DNA from: Protonemura montana | Taxonomy: Eukaryota; Arthropoda; Insecta; Plecoptera; Nemouridae | Length of the DNA stretch: 64,000 nucleotides | Reading direction: 5' to 3' | Assembly (NCBI GenBank): GCA_947568835.1 | Contig: OX387609.1 | Coordinates: forward strand, 9,315,660 to 9,379,659 | Shown here: positions 56,701-64,000 of the stretch, piece after piece | Layout of the letters: every line of letters begins with the position of its first letter | Position numbering within the stretch: position 1 is the first letter of the stretch | Position numbers and translations under genes: made by a program | Notes under the pieces: generated by a model | Told to the model about the DNA's origin: nothing | What the model saw: only the letters and a program-made list of their open reading frames with translations | Database searches by the model: none

Positions 56701-59700
56701 TATCGAACTGATTGAATTTTGAGAAAACATCATAAGTCGCCACAAAATTATTATAGATTGTTTGTAATTTATTTGTATTGTAGCATATCATGCTTGATCT
56801 ATGCTAGCACATTTTTAATTGCTTAATGTCCTCTTAATCTTGATCTTAATCTCAGTCTTGTGTGTCCTTCTTAATGTTTCTTAATGTTCTTTAAGTAATA
56901 ATAAATGTCAAGAGGCATCATATTTTTTCGCCAACTCTGGCACGGTTACTTTTTTCACTATTATTCAGCACTAAGTAGATAGGTAAGTTCAAGAAACTGG
57001 TTGATTGACTTTTGTCATCTGTAACTTGTTTTATTTTCCGTTGTAACGTGTTACATGCCATGATACATTTTTTTTTAATATTTATTCTGAAACAGGGTTT
57101 AAAAATATTGTGAAGCAAGTGAGTTAAGCATCCTCGTTTAAAAAATTGAGCGATATCGACATGACTAACATAAACAATCACAAGAGACACTTCTTAAAAA
57201 TAGCACTTGTTTTGCACAAAGGTATAGAATGCTTACCAATGTACTTTTATGTGATTTTATGTATTGAATTTATAAATGTTACCAAATATGCAATCAATAG
57301 TGAAAGAAAAATTAAAATGTAAAAACACAAAATATGCATGTTAGTTCTGGTGTATTGTGAAAAAATAATGGAAATACTTCATAGATAAATGAACTTAACT
57401 TTATTGTATGCGATCTTAATTCGACCTGTCCATATCTCAAATAAGCTTTAACCATGAAAAAACTTCGAAATAAATATTTAATGTAAAATAAATTACACTA
57501 CGCAGTACCTAGTCATGGGTAACCGAATTAAAGCTTTTATTTAAGATCGATATTTTATAAACTAAGGCTTTGCGAGCCTTTTGATTGAGAAAATCACATT
57601 GATGAAATGTGAAGCCGATCAAAGCCAACAATGAAGTTGGTCTTGAAGCAAACAGTCATAATTCACAAAATTAAGTTCGACATTTGTGAATAAAAAGAGA
57701 AATAAAATACCTACGGAAGCAAAAACTTCACAACTACTTAATGTTAATGTATTCCACGTGCTTGCAAAGTTTGGTGCAAAAATATGAAACGCTTTTGGGA
57801 CCAAAACTTGAGCAAACTACTGAACATTTCGAAAATTTTAAATAGTTTCAAAACTATTTAACCACTTTTTCTAAAAAAAAATGCATTGGTCGCAGCACAC
57901 TTAAATGTGCTCTGCAAATTAAGTTTAAATCAAACCAGGCTTTTGGCAGCTAGAACGCAAACAAACAAAAAAACACACAAGCAAGTGATTTTTTTCTGGA
58001 GGAAATGAAAATGAAGATTTTGCTCATCAACAAACTCATCAATACTTAATAAATAAACTCAAAAACTCATCAATACTTTCTTGTCAGCGTATCACATTGC
58101 TACAGTGCAACAATGCTGGAAAACAAATCTTCACCAGGTGCCACATAACAATTTGACCTGTGATTTAGTCTTATAGAGATCGACGTTTATTTACGTGTGT
58201 TATATTGGCAGGAGCAAACGTGTGAAGTGCAAATTGCCAGACCTGGTGGCGAAATGCAAATCAGAACGTGTTATTTGCACGAGTATTTGTGGCACGCGCA
58301 ACACTGTACCTAATCAAAGCGTGCTCTAGTTGACCAGTGGCGTACACTCGTGCACGTAAACCGCGTGTACGTACTTCAAGCAATGTTTGCAAAACAAAGA
58401 AATAGAATTTGTTTGTTTTGAAGTTGTTTACTTAGGAAAAAAATGCTATTTACAGTACGTTACATTGAGATTGTTGTCAAAATGATACCAAACAACTTCG
58501 GGAGATATCTGCAGAATTGTTTTCGTTTTTAAATAGTTCTATATAACTTTACTTATGGTATTTTTGACTGGTCTGCACCATGCTCGACGATGTCATGTTC
58601 TCCACCGGGTTTGCAGCAGCTCCGTGCGAGAGAGCTCCCACCCGAACTCGTGATCACTAGCTGTCAATGCTTTTATTTAGTTTTTTAAATTTCATCGTAC
58701 AAATTCTAGGAGTAATAAAATCGCACTGGGAAAGTCACATGTCCACGTGAAAGTTGCACCGGGGCAGAGTCACATGCCCAGTTGAACACGTGAAAGTTGC
58801 ACTGGGCCAGAATTTACTGTATTAACGTAACTGTATTAGATAAGGATATTTATAAGTATAAAGTTGGATTTCCAAATTATACTTATAGCTTATACTAAGC
58901 TGATCAAATAGTTTTAGGTAAGCCTTGAGAGGAAAGTGAACTTTTTTAAGAAATGTAAAATATGTAATATTAAAATATCCAAATATGTAATATAAAATGT
59001 TTTGTAATATAATTATAAAAATATAACACTGATTTAATATCAATTGATGTACTGTTATTACTGAATTAGTATTAACTGCAGTTTTATCGTTATTACAATA
59101 AGAGAAGAAAATTCATCTACTTCGTAATTGCCCGAATACAAAACCAGACAAAGTTAAAATGATAATGTATCCATCGTGAGCTAAATATTTTGGAAACCAG
59201 ACGACAGCACTGCGAAAAGGTAGCGCTATAATCGAGTTCTTGGATATAGTTATAGGTGGATAGATAAGGGGCTAACAATAAAACCATAACTATTTTTAAT
59301 TTTTTAATTTGTAAATCAATTATTACTTTTGAAATTAACTTCAATGGAAACATGGCCCACCTTTTAAGTCATGCTCAAGCAGCAAAGTGGCAATTTTAGA
59401 GATAAGTATTCTGAGATATCTCTTTGTAAATTATGTCTCCTTTAAGAAAAATCACACCCTGAAATTAACTCCCAAAAACTGTTTAAGAAATGTCTTGTTG
59501 AGAATCAGTAGATTTTGGACCAGTGAGAAATATTTTATATCTTCGATTGCATAGAAAACTAGCGAAAATACAAAAAAAAAATTGAAACTTCAAGTAACAA
59601 TAAGTATTTTGTTTGAATAAACTTGTCCTAAAACCAATTTGACTTGAACCTGGCTTCGATTGGCTCCAGTGGTGGCTCTGGTTTTATTTATCTCTGAAAC

Positions 59701-62632
59701 TGTGTTAGTGTGAGAATGGTTTTATAAGATAGTCACACTGTCTCGTACGCCACTGGCTGGGTGTCATTTTGAACGTTGGTTGCAATCACAGATCTTCTCT
59801 AATTTCCACCAAACGCCGCTACACGCTTAGGGCAGCACCGATTTTATTCGAACACTATCCAAAAATGAGTACCAAGCTACCAAGTTAATCAGCGGGATAG
59901 ATCAGCGTGCATTGATTTTAATAGTTTTCAAGTAGCAAATGGTGTGATGTCCGTATATCTCGTCAGGTGACAATATTTCAACCCGTCTAGACTCGACCAT
60001 CTAAGCTGTGTTGCCAACTCACGTACCAACCTCCACCCTACCTTCAGGAGGGTCTTTGTTCGATTTATGTCCATCTTGTCAGGTGGAAACACTTAAAGTT
60101 TGTTTTTTTGTCGTGTAAAATGGTTGTGCAGTGAGCTAGTTTACATGATAGGTATATATATTTACAGTGACATTGATATATCTATATATAAGCCCGTGAG
60201 AGTAAGTTTCTATGAGCTTGCTGACTCAGTGTTAAGAAATCAGTTATCATTTTGTATTTCGCTTTACATTATTTGTCATTACAACATAGCTTAAGTGTTA
60301 ACCTTTTTTATTTAAACGCCCTGAAAATGTCAGCAGCTTTTTGACTATTGTGAAAACAAGATGTGAGTGTTCGATCATGATTCACAAAGAAGAACACACA
60401 TAACGGAATCGGAAAGTAAAGCTGAACTAATTGTGTTCACTAAATATTGCCTGAAATGTCAGGTAGATAGGTTAAGTAAGGGATGCATTGTATGGTGCCC
60501 CCTAATATTACCCCCAACACCCCCCATACTAAATTGTTGATCGCTTATCTGCAATCAGCGGCACTTAAAAGCATTAAACTTAAAACCAATTACACCAACG
60601 ATGTTTAAAACTACCTTAAACGATGTTTAGAGGTGATTTTTACCTTCGCAGTAATTTGCTATAAAACGCTGAAATTTCAAATTTTGCATACCAAATAATT
60701 AAGAAAAAACACTAAAACGAGAAGGAAATAGTTTTTAACAATGTGTCTGCTTCAAAACGGAATATTTAGTGGAATGGAAATACAAACAAAATTTAAAAGG
60801 ACTAGATACTTGGGTTGACCTCCAAATCAAGGTAAAAAAGTTCAACTTTTAATTTAAACGGTCATTTTGACAGAAAGAAAATAGTGATGAACAGAGCCTT
60901 TCTGAATCTTTACCAAATTCAAGTTTAAAATTACATTTTTTTTTTGTGTGTTTATCTAAACTTTCTTAATTTATCTATAAAATGACACATAGTGTTTTCA
61001 GGGGTTTTATAACAACATGGGCTATAATCACGGTTATAACAATGTCACTCTTTAAATTATGGGTCAAACTTAAGCATTGCTTTCGAGAAACAGAAAAAAA
61101 GAGTACATGTACGCTTTGAAATAATAATAAGTCGGTACATTTTTCAATCTGCCATCTAAAAACACATATTATGCATACGATTCATTCTTACATGCTTTTT
61201 TAAACATCTGGTGCCAAGTTTTTAAACGGAAAGAAAAAAATATAATCAGGAATTAGACTGAAATAAAAAAAACAGTCAGCACTCCCTTATTCACTCAAGA
61301 GTGAATGTGGAAAAACAGAGGACATATGGAGACACGAAAATAAAATTAAGCAACTTGACAACTTTCAGCCAAGCAAACTCTTTCAAAAAGCTTGGAGTAA
61401 TTTGGATTTTAAATTGGAAGTCGCCTGCCTGGCACAGCGATCGAGAGTCGACTTATTACCTCTAGTTGTGCGAAATTGAAAACGAAGGCGTCGAACTTCC
61501 AGGCGAATTATTCACCAAGAAACACTTTTAAAATATGCAACGACGTCGTCGAAGACGTCGCCTCGAGTTTTCTGCCAGGACAGGGAAATATCGCTGCTGG
61601 CGCACTCAGTTCACTGAATTAATTGATAGGCAAAGCTTTAGAGAATAATTACCACCAAGCACTCTCATGCCATTCGTGCGTACTTCATCAGAAAAGTCAA
61701 ATTATAGCCGTTTTTATTTTATTAATTTAAGAGTGAAGATTTTAGTTCAATTTCTAAATATAAACCGGTGCCACAGGAGCAGCCAACACAGTGTGTCAAA
61801 GGGACAAGGCTAAGCGGTGGCCGGTCCTTGGTGCTGATGGACAGGAGCAGCCAACACAGTGTGTCAAAGGGACAAGGCTAAGCGGTGGCCGGTCCTTGGT
61901 GTTGTTCGACAGGAGCAGCCAACACAGTGTGTCAAAGGGACAAGGCTAAGCGGTGGCAGATCCTCGATGCTGTTGGACAGGAGCAGCCAACACAGTGTGT
62001 CAAAGGGACAAGACTAAGCGGTGGCCGGTCCTTGATGCTGTCGGACAGGAGCAGCCAACACAGTGTGTCAAAGGGACAAGGCTAAGCGGTGGCAGATCCT
62101 CGATGCTGTTGGACAGGAGCAGCCAACACAGTGTGTCATAGGGACAATGCTAAGCGGTGGCAGCACCTCGGTGCTGTTGAACAGGAGCAGCCAACACAGT
62201 GTGTCATAGGGACAATGCTAAGCGGTGTTTAAAAGCATTTACACTTCTTGCCAGCACCGGGTTTTACAACTCCCTTACAGGCAGCACTCGCCTTCGTAAA
62301 CAACAAATAAACGTCAACTCACCGTCAACAATGTTGCTGATGAGGGTAAACGGCAGGCACAGAACGTTGACCAGGAGGTCAGCACAAGCGAGGTTGACAA
62401 TCAGAATATTCATCGGACTCCTCATATGTTTACTTCGGAGGTAGACGCTAACTACGAGGTAGTTCCCCAGGACGCCGACCACGGAGATGGAAGTGTAGGC
62501 AAAGCAAAGGAGGCTGGTCACAGCCAGGCTGTAGCGGAGGTGAATGGTTGAGGTGGAGAGGTTGTAGGTCGCGTTTGGAAGGTCGGTGTAGTTTGGGATG
62601 TTGAGTTCCGACCACGTGTCTGCCATTGCCAT
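36200..62632 (-). CDS. SIFaR: SIFamide-receptor-type neuropeptide GPCR, five coding exons, 423 aa
   Basis: Plasma-membrane class A receptor; family members bind arthropod SIFamide neuropeptides (ligand inferred). Coding exons: 62323-62632, 53502-53597, 51889-52046, 38192-38392, 36200-36706; phases 1, 1, 0, 0 close exactly. N-glycosylation sites are at Asn14, Asn20, Asn24 and ECL2 Asn196. TM1 is about 43-62, TM2 77-97, TM3 113-135, TM4 152-170, TM5 203-222, TM6 258-278, TM7 300-322. Cys112-Cys190 is the expected disulfide. Family marks are ICKTVPYLQGVSVSASVYTL, SWLPLYG (272-278), FAQWLGSSNSCINPILYAFL and a Cys340-Cys341 palmitoylation-type pair. Residues 136-138 are E-R-C instead of D-R-Y/F. 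A TCTATCTTCAG/C acceptor-like site 10 bases before the ATG suggests an upstream 5'UTR exon. It could be the SIFaR paralogue (SIFaR2/NPFF-receptor-like) rather than SIFaR itself. Confidence 0.85.
36755..36782. repeat. (AT)n microsatellite
   Basis: Run of AT dinucleotides in GPCR intron 4, about 50 bases upstream of the exon 5 acceptor. Confidence 0.8.
36821..36905 (-). mobile_element. tRNA-derived SINE, copy 2 (minus strand)
   Basis: On the minus strand: AGCTCTGTTTGTCGAGCACC (D-arm), GGTTCGTATCCCGGG (T-arm, stem intact) and the tail TTTGGTTGCACATTTT shared with 31687-31768. The anticodon arm is decayed. It lies in GPCR intron 4, same strand as the gene. Confidence 0.7.
38192..38392 (-). CDS. 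SIFaR: GPCR exon 4: ECL2, TM5, ICL3
   Basis: Residues 189-255, phase 0 on both sides: VCTELWPNHSTG (disulfide Cys190), TM5 LLLCYLVPLTVISVCYQ, and an ICL3 rich in Arg, Gly and His. Acceptor TTACCCAG, donor AAAG/GTGTGG. Confidence 0.88.
38470..38577 (-). mobile_element. 5S-derived SINE, partial copy F (minus strand)
   Basis: Reverse complement reads GTCAGGTATTGAATGGGTGACC, then ATCATACACATGATCAG, GAGGTTGGAGGAATGAAAGT and ACTTCATTAGCCTTGCTT: the end of the 5S-like head and the start of the body. Located about 80 bases upstream of the GPCR exon 4 acceptor. Confidence 0.75.
38668..38790 (+). repeat. Dispersed repeat R-a, copy 2
   Basis: GGATTAAAGTGTTTTATTAA through GTTAAAACAATGTTTTTTTG to an AATAAATAAATA end; partner of 13434-13556. 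Confidence 0.65.
38800..41580. other. GPCR intron 3, segment without recognised features
   Basis: AT-rich intronic sequence; no exon, RNA gene or clear repeat seen. Confidence 0.4.
41590..41817 (+). pseudogene. C-terminal fragment of a non-LTR retrotransposon RT
   Basis: The frame reads FFTRAVIFGNNRGLLPEEIQ, then KRNFKTLLKTYLPDKIFYNL and KEL. This follows the familiar LINE RT C-terminal pattern of a W/N-x-L-P-x-E-I motif followed by F-K-x-x-L-K-x-Y-L. No upstream RT core; a 5'-truncated insertion in GPCR intron 3, antisense to the gene. AATAAA follows at about 41850. Confidence 0.5.
42232..43345 (+). repeat. Duplicated block R-b, copy 2
   Basis: Partner of 14519-15612. Contains CCTGAC...GTCAGG (42434-42453), a TATA-like TTAAAAACC upstream of an ATG at 42541, and a 21-codon ORF (MPNNTKLTTGKVTKIT...) ending TAA 42604-42606. 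About 55 bases across the ATG are essentially identical to copy 1, whereas flanks differ by many indels. Confidence 0.7.
43350..45880. other. GPCR intron 3, segment without recognised features
   Basis: AT-rich, long T and A runs, no supported exon or repeat. Confidence 0.4.
45890..46655. repeat. Tandem duplication of a ~410-bp segment
   Basis: ATAAAATATCAAAACAACC through GTGCGGAGAC(A/G)AGCTGCGTGAG and AAAAAATGGCGGATTCTCG occurs at 45895-46215 and again at about 46310-46635 in the same order, with roughly 10-15% differences by eye. Confidence 0.75.
46641..46850. repeat. Three copies of a ~75-bp unit
   Basis: GAGTGGGGG(G/T)CGACAATG starts at about 46641, 46720 and 46794. Units 1 and 3 continue with GACAAAGTCG(A/C)GCTGGGAATTCGAG; unit 2 is diverged. 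Confidence 0.65.
47780..49345 (+). pseudogene. Gln-rich processed pseudogene (RNA-binding-protein-like) or gag-like relic
   Basis: A chain of plus-strand frames without introns, broken by stops and frameshifts: Gln/Asn/Pro-rich peptides with repeated N-P-F (QQNAFVVQQNLYFSQPNPF, SQPTPFEAK), then HGPAIYDEQPFRPQIPQLPY, RQRSRQMRLAAENFHQ, an FDR-free Gln/Arg-rich section, and finally EEEDLEMRNFRVQIARQKKL with KETRRQQAARERL, ending TAA 49341-49343. The last block resembles the R-x-x-I-x-x-Q-K-x-x-R-x-x-(I/V)-L-x-x-K-E-x-R-R helix of RBM33-type proteins. It is GC-richer than the surrounding intron, so recent arrival is likely. It sits antisense in GPCR intron 3. Gag of an unrecognised retroelement is the alternative. 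Confidence 0.45.
49350..49560 (+). pseudogene. Possible continuation of the Gln-rich pseudogene
   Basis: Frames following the stop at 49343 still look coding (EEIDDEKKRIYQPYKSTDLS, then RHYQIPVGKWEVVG), in a different frame. It may be the same degraded gene or its neighbour. Confidence 0.3.
49724..49799 (+). repeat. Dispersed ~75-bp repeat shared with 885-962
   Basis: ATCAGTAAGCCAGAC ... GTCAACCATATATTCC ... CGTCGATTTTTAAATAAATTGATTTTCC matches 885-962 downstream of the transposase fragment. Both copies lie 180-430 bp past the end of a plus-strand ORF relic, and flanks differ. Confidence 0.65.
49800..51880. other. GPCR intron 3, left of exon 3, no supported feature
   Basis: Contains an (AT)-rich palindromic stretch near 50075-50150. 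No exon or clear repeat. Confidence 0.4.
51889..52046 (-). CDS. SIFaR: GPCR exon 3: E-R-C, ICL2, TM4
   Basis: Residues 136-188, starting ERCLAICYPM and ending EEGSEVQ. Acceptor TTTTGGTTTCAG, donor CAG/GTATGG. The intron falls in the DRY-equivalent codon, so Glu136 is split across exons 2 and 3. Confidence 0.88.
52134..52475. repeat. ~115-bp tandem repeat, three copies
   Basis: ACCCGTGGTAA(T/C)ATAAGATAGCAG begins at about 52134, 52250 and 52364. Each unit continues with CTCTGTCAGG, GATCTCA and ACGTTGAATCTA. Lies in GPCR intron 2, some 90 bases upstream of the exon 3 acceptor. Confidence 0.9.
53036..53098. repeat. Short tandem repeat of AGCTT(C/A)ATTTA-type units
   Basis: Five to six imperfect 11-13 base units (TAGCTTAATTG, TAGCTTATTTT, TAGCTTCATTTA, AGCTTCATTTA, AGCTTAATTTT) in GPCR intron 2. 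Confidence 0.7.
53502..53597 (-). CDS. SIFaR: GPCR exon 2: ECL1-TM3
   Basis: A 96-base exon, residues 104-135, acceptor TTTGATTGCAG and donor CTCG/GTTGGT. Encodes the W-x-L-G block, the disulfide Cys112 and PYLQGVSVSASVYTLVVITL. It is missed by simple ATG-start ORF scans because it has no in-frame ATG. Confidence 0.88.
53690..53719. repeat. Homopolymer A30
   Basis: Thirty consecutive A bases on the plus strand (T30 in the GPCR transcript sense), 92 bases before the exon 2 acceptor. It could be the tail of a lost retroelement; no element body is recognised beside it. Confidence 0.9.
54931..55340 (+). mobile_element. 5S rRNA-derived SINE (SINE3 type), near-complete copy B
   Basis: GGTTTGGAGTGTTGGAAACACCGG, then CACCGAAGTTAAGCAACACTG, GATGGGCGAC and CATGGCCAG reproduce the promoter half of 5S rRNA better than copy A. 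The body and 3' end (GTGCGTCGTTAAA) match copy A throughout. Antisense in GPCR intron 1. Confidence 0.8.
55345..57640. other. GPCR intron 1, no supported feature
   Basis: AT-rich, no exon recognised; 56820-56885 has repeated CTTAAT words without a clean period. Confidence 0.4.
57655..57890. repeat. Dispersed repeat R-e, second copy
   Basis: AATTCACAAAATTAAGTTCGACATTTGTGAATAAAAAG through GCAAAGTTTGGTGCAAAAATATG and TTTCAAAACTATTTAACC; partner of 35480-35740. Confidence 0.55.
57900..61765. other. GPCR intron 1, mostly featureless
   Basis: Only a small direct repeat (CACGTGAAAGTTGCAC(C/T)GGG(G/C)CAGA at about 58744 and 58789) and a GACGTC-rich imperfect palindrome at 61541-61562. No exon supported. 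Confidence 0.4.
61773..62250. repeat. 68-bp minisatellite, seven copies, next to GPCR exon 1
   Basis: ACAGGAGCAGCCAACACAGT starts at 61773, 61841, 61909, 61977, 62045, 62113 and 62181, exactly 68 apart. Units continue with GTGTCAAAGGGACAAGGCTAAGCGGTGG and a CCGGTCCTTG/CAGATCCTCG variant before GATGCTGT(T/C)GG. Part of the unit (AAGCGGTGG...TTGGTGCTGTTCGACAGGA) matches the 5S-SINE body, and the right flank (CAGCACCGGGTTTTACAACTCC) matches the adjoining SINE segment. It lies in intron 1, about 75 bases past the exon 1 donor. Confidence 0.9.
62323..62632 (-). CDS. SIFaR: GPCR exon 1: N-terminus, TM1-TM2
   Basis: Residues 1-103 plus one base. The start is MAMADTWSEL, with a second in-frame ATG two codons later. 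Contains the glycosylated ectodomain, GNYLVV of TM1 and NLACADLLVN of TM2 with the conserved Asp. Donor GACG/GTGAGT. The acceptor-like TTGTTCTATCTTCAG just upstream implies a preceding noncoding exon. Confidence 0.88.
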
Positions 62633-62642
62633 TGGGTGGACG

Positions 62643-64000
62643 CTGAAGATAGAACAAAGTTATTGTTAACAGTGTTTGGTGCTGTTTTATGGTAATGAAA
62701 TTGAAAATATTTTATTGGGTAGAATGTTAATAACAGCAGAATAGTGGTATCATTGTGTTTATGGTTTATAGTCAAGAGGCACAGCGCTCATGCTAAACGT
62801 TTTACTATTGACAAAGAAGATGTTATGCAGCCTTCAGAAGCTGGTGACGGTTGTGGCCACCAGATGGCGTTTGCAGCCGTCATTATAAAATGCGTACACT
62901 GAGTGCACTAAGTACTAAGACTCAAAATATTTTCATCAATCATCGAGGCTAGCATCCATAAATAAAAATTAAGCGTAAACCAGTCTAAAATGCGAGAAAT
63001 CTACGAGAAATAACGAAATTAAATTTCTAATCACATGGAGAGACTCAATTTAAAAAAAAAAATGATTGTTTACATTTTTTATTGAACACCAACTTGAAAC
63101 TGGCGGGAATCAGTATGGTTTTCACTCAAATACTGTAAAATGCGAGACAAAAAATAATTAAAATACTATTTATCTTAAACTATTTCCAATTTGTTACTTC
63201 TTTATGTTTGCTTTGCGATGAAGTACTTGGTTTTGGCTCAAAGATGCGTGTGCGTATGTGGCCTCTTTTAATCAGAGCGTTAAACCGCCATGCGTGATGC
63301 ATTGTCAGGATGTGATAATATTGGCGTGAGAATATGAAAATCATTCGATAATATCACGTTTTCTTTAACAGCAACAAACAATTTTGCATTTATAAGATTT
63401 AGCTATGTTTTGCATGCCTATCTTTTGTCGTCGTCGCATTTTTTTTTTGCATTTAAGGTTATCGAATTCATGAGATTAGAAATAAAAGAGATTCCAAAGA
63501 CTTACATTATCGAGTGTGCGACTTGAAGACGCGGCAGAGACTCACGAATTTTTTACACATGTGTTACAAAAATTAATGAATTTAGCAATAGATATTTAAT
63601 TGTGATTTTAGCAAAAAATACAAAATACAAAATCTTGAAGTGATTTCAGTAACAGTGGATAAATTCAGCCTTGTAAAAACAAATTGTGTAAAAAAAGAAA
63701 ATTTGGGAAATATCGACTAGTTCCAAATACCTGTTTTCATAATTTTACTTCTTGAAATGAAGACTATTTGGGTGGAAAAAAAATTAGAGTATACACAAAA
63801 TGGTCGATTTGATTTTGTAAATAAATAAACATAAACTATTTTAAATTTTTTCACCAATTGGGTAACACGTTACACGCTATAATTAGAGCTAGAAGAGTAG
63901 GCAAATAATTAACAATTTCTAGAAATCTGAGCATAGAATCCAGCCTGAAAACTCATGCGAATAAATAATAGTAGCGCCATCTAGTCAATTATTTTTGCCA
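62643..64000. other. Upstream region of the GPCR coding start
   Basis: No coding sequence recognised. An acceptor-like site at about 62643-62660 indicates that the transcript's 5' exon(s) lie further to the right, possibly beyond the window. No convincing core promoter seen. Confidence 0.4.

Noticed and set aside
61885-62141. Plus-strand ORFs with repeated SSQHSVSKGQG / VGQEQPTQCVKGTR
   Set aside because: Frame translations of the 68-bp minisatellite (68 = 2 mod 3).

Overview
This is an AT-rich, intron- and repeat-rich animal nuclear sequence, most likely from an insect. The reasons are a SIFamide-receptor-type neuropeptide GPCR (an arthropod family), canonical GT-AG introns, many decayed transposons and SINEs, and insect-style short dispersed repeats. 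A beetle would fit, but nothing here fixes the order.

Two multi-exon genes can be reconstructed with every splice phase closing. (1) 3371-11870, minus strand: a nine-exon orthologue of sperm-tail PG-rich repeat protein 2 (STPG2), with nine SHIPPO-type P-G-P-x-x-Y repeats. It is a predicted axonemal protein. Its first eight exons are firm and its 3' end is ambiguous. (2) 36200-62632, minus strand: a five-exon, 423-residue rhodopsin-family receptor of the SIFamide receptor group. Its coding exons spread over 26 kb, with an E-R-C motif where D-R-Y/F is usual. Two smaller plus-strand candidates are partial: a THAP-domain protein (26872-27317) and a pair of phase-compatible exons (13350-13432 and 17368-17579) encoding a protein I do not recognise. 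A short intronless ORF with a polyadenylation signal lies at 33083-33274.

Region by region: 0-0.5 kb, the 3' end of a DDE (pogo/Tigger-like) transposase with a PHD-like zinc finger, followed by palindromic subterminal repeats; 1.6 kb, a LINE tail; 3.4-11.9 kb, STPG2; 12-34 kb, mostly intergenic with duplicated blocks, a 26-bp minisatellite and the THAP locus; 36-62.6 kb, the GPCR. The large GPCR introns hold a Gln-rich frameshifted pseudogene (47.8-49.35 kb), several tandem duplications, a LINE fragment and SINEs.

The repeat landscape is the most unusual part. A roughly 420-bp SINE whose head is derived from 5S rRNA (SINE3 type) occurs as two near-complete copies and several fragments. A 68-bp minisatellite next to GPCR exon 1 seems to have grown out of one copy. 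A tRNA-derived SINE occurs twice. A 1.1-kb block duplicated at 14.5 and 42.2 kb keeps its strongest similarity around a TATA-like box, a hairpin and a tiny ORF. I found no bacterial-type operon, CRISPR array or clearly new biochemical system.
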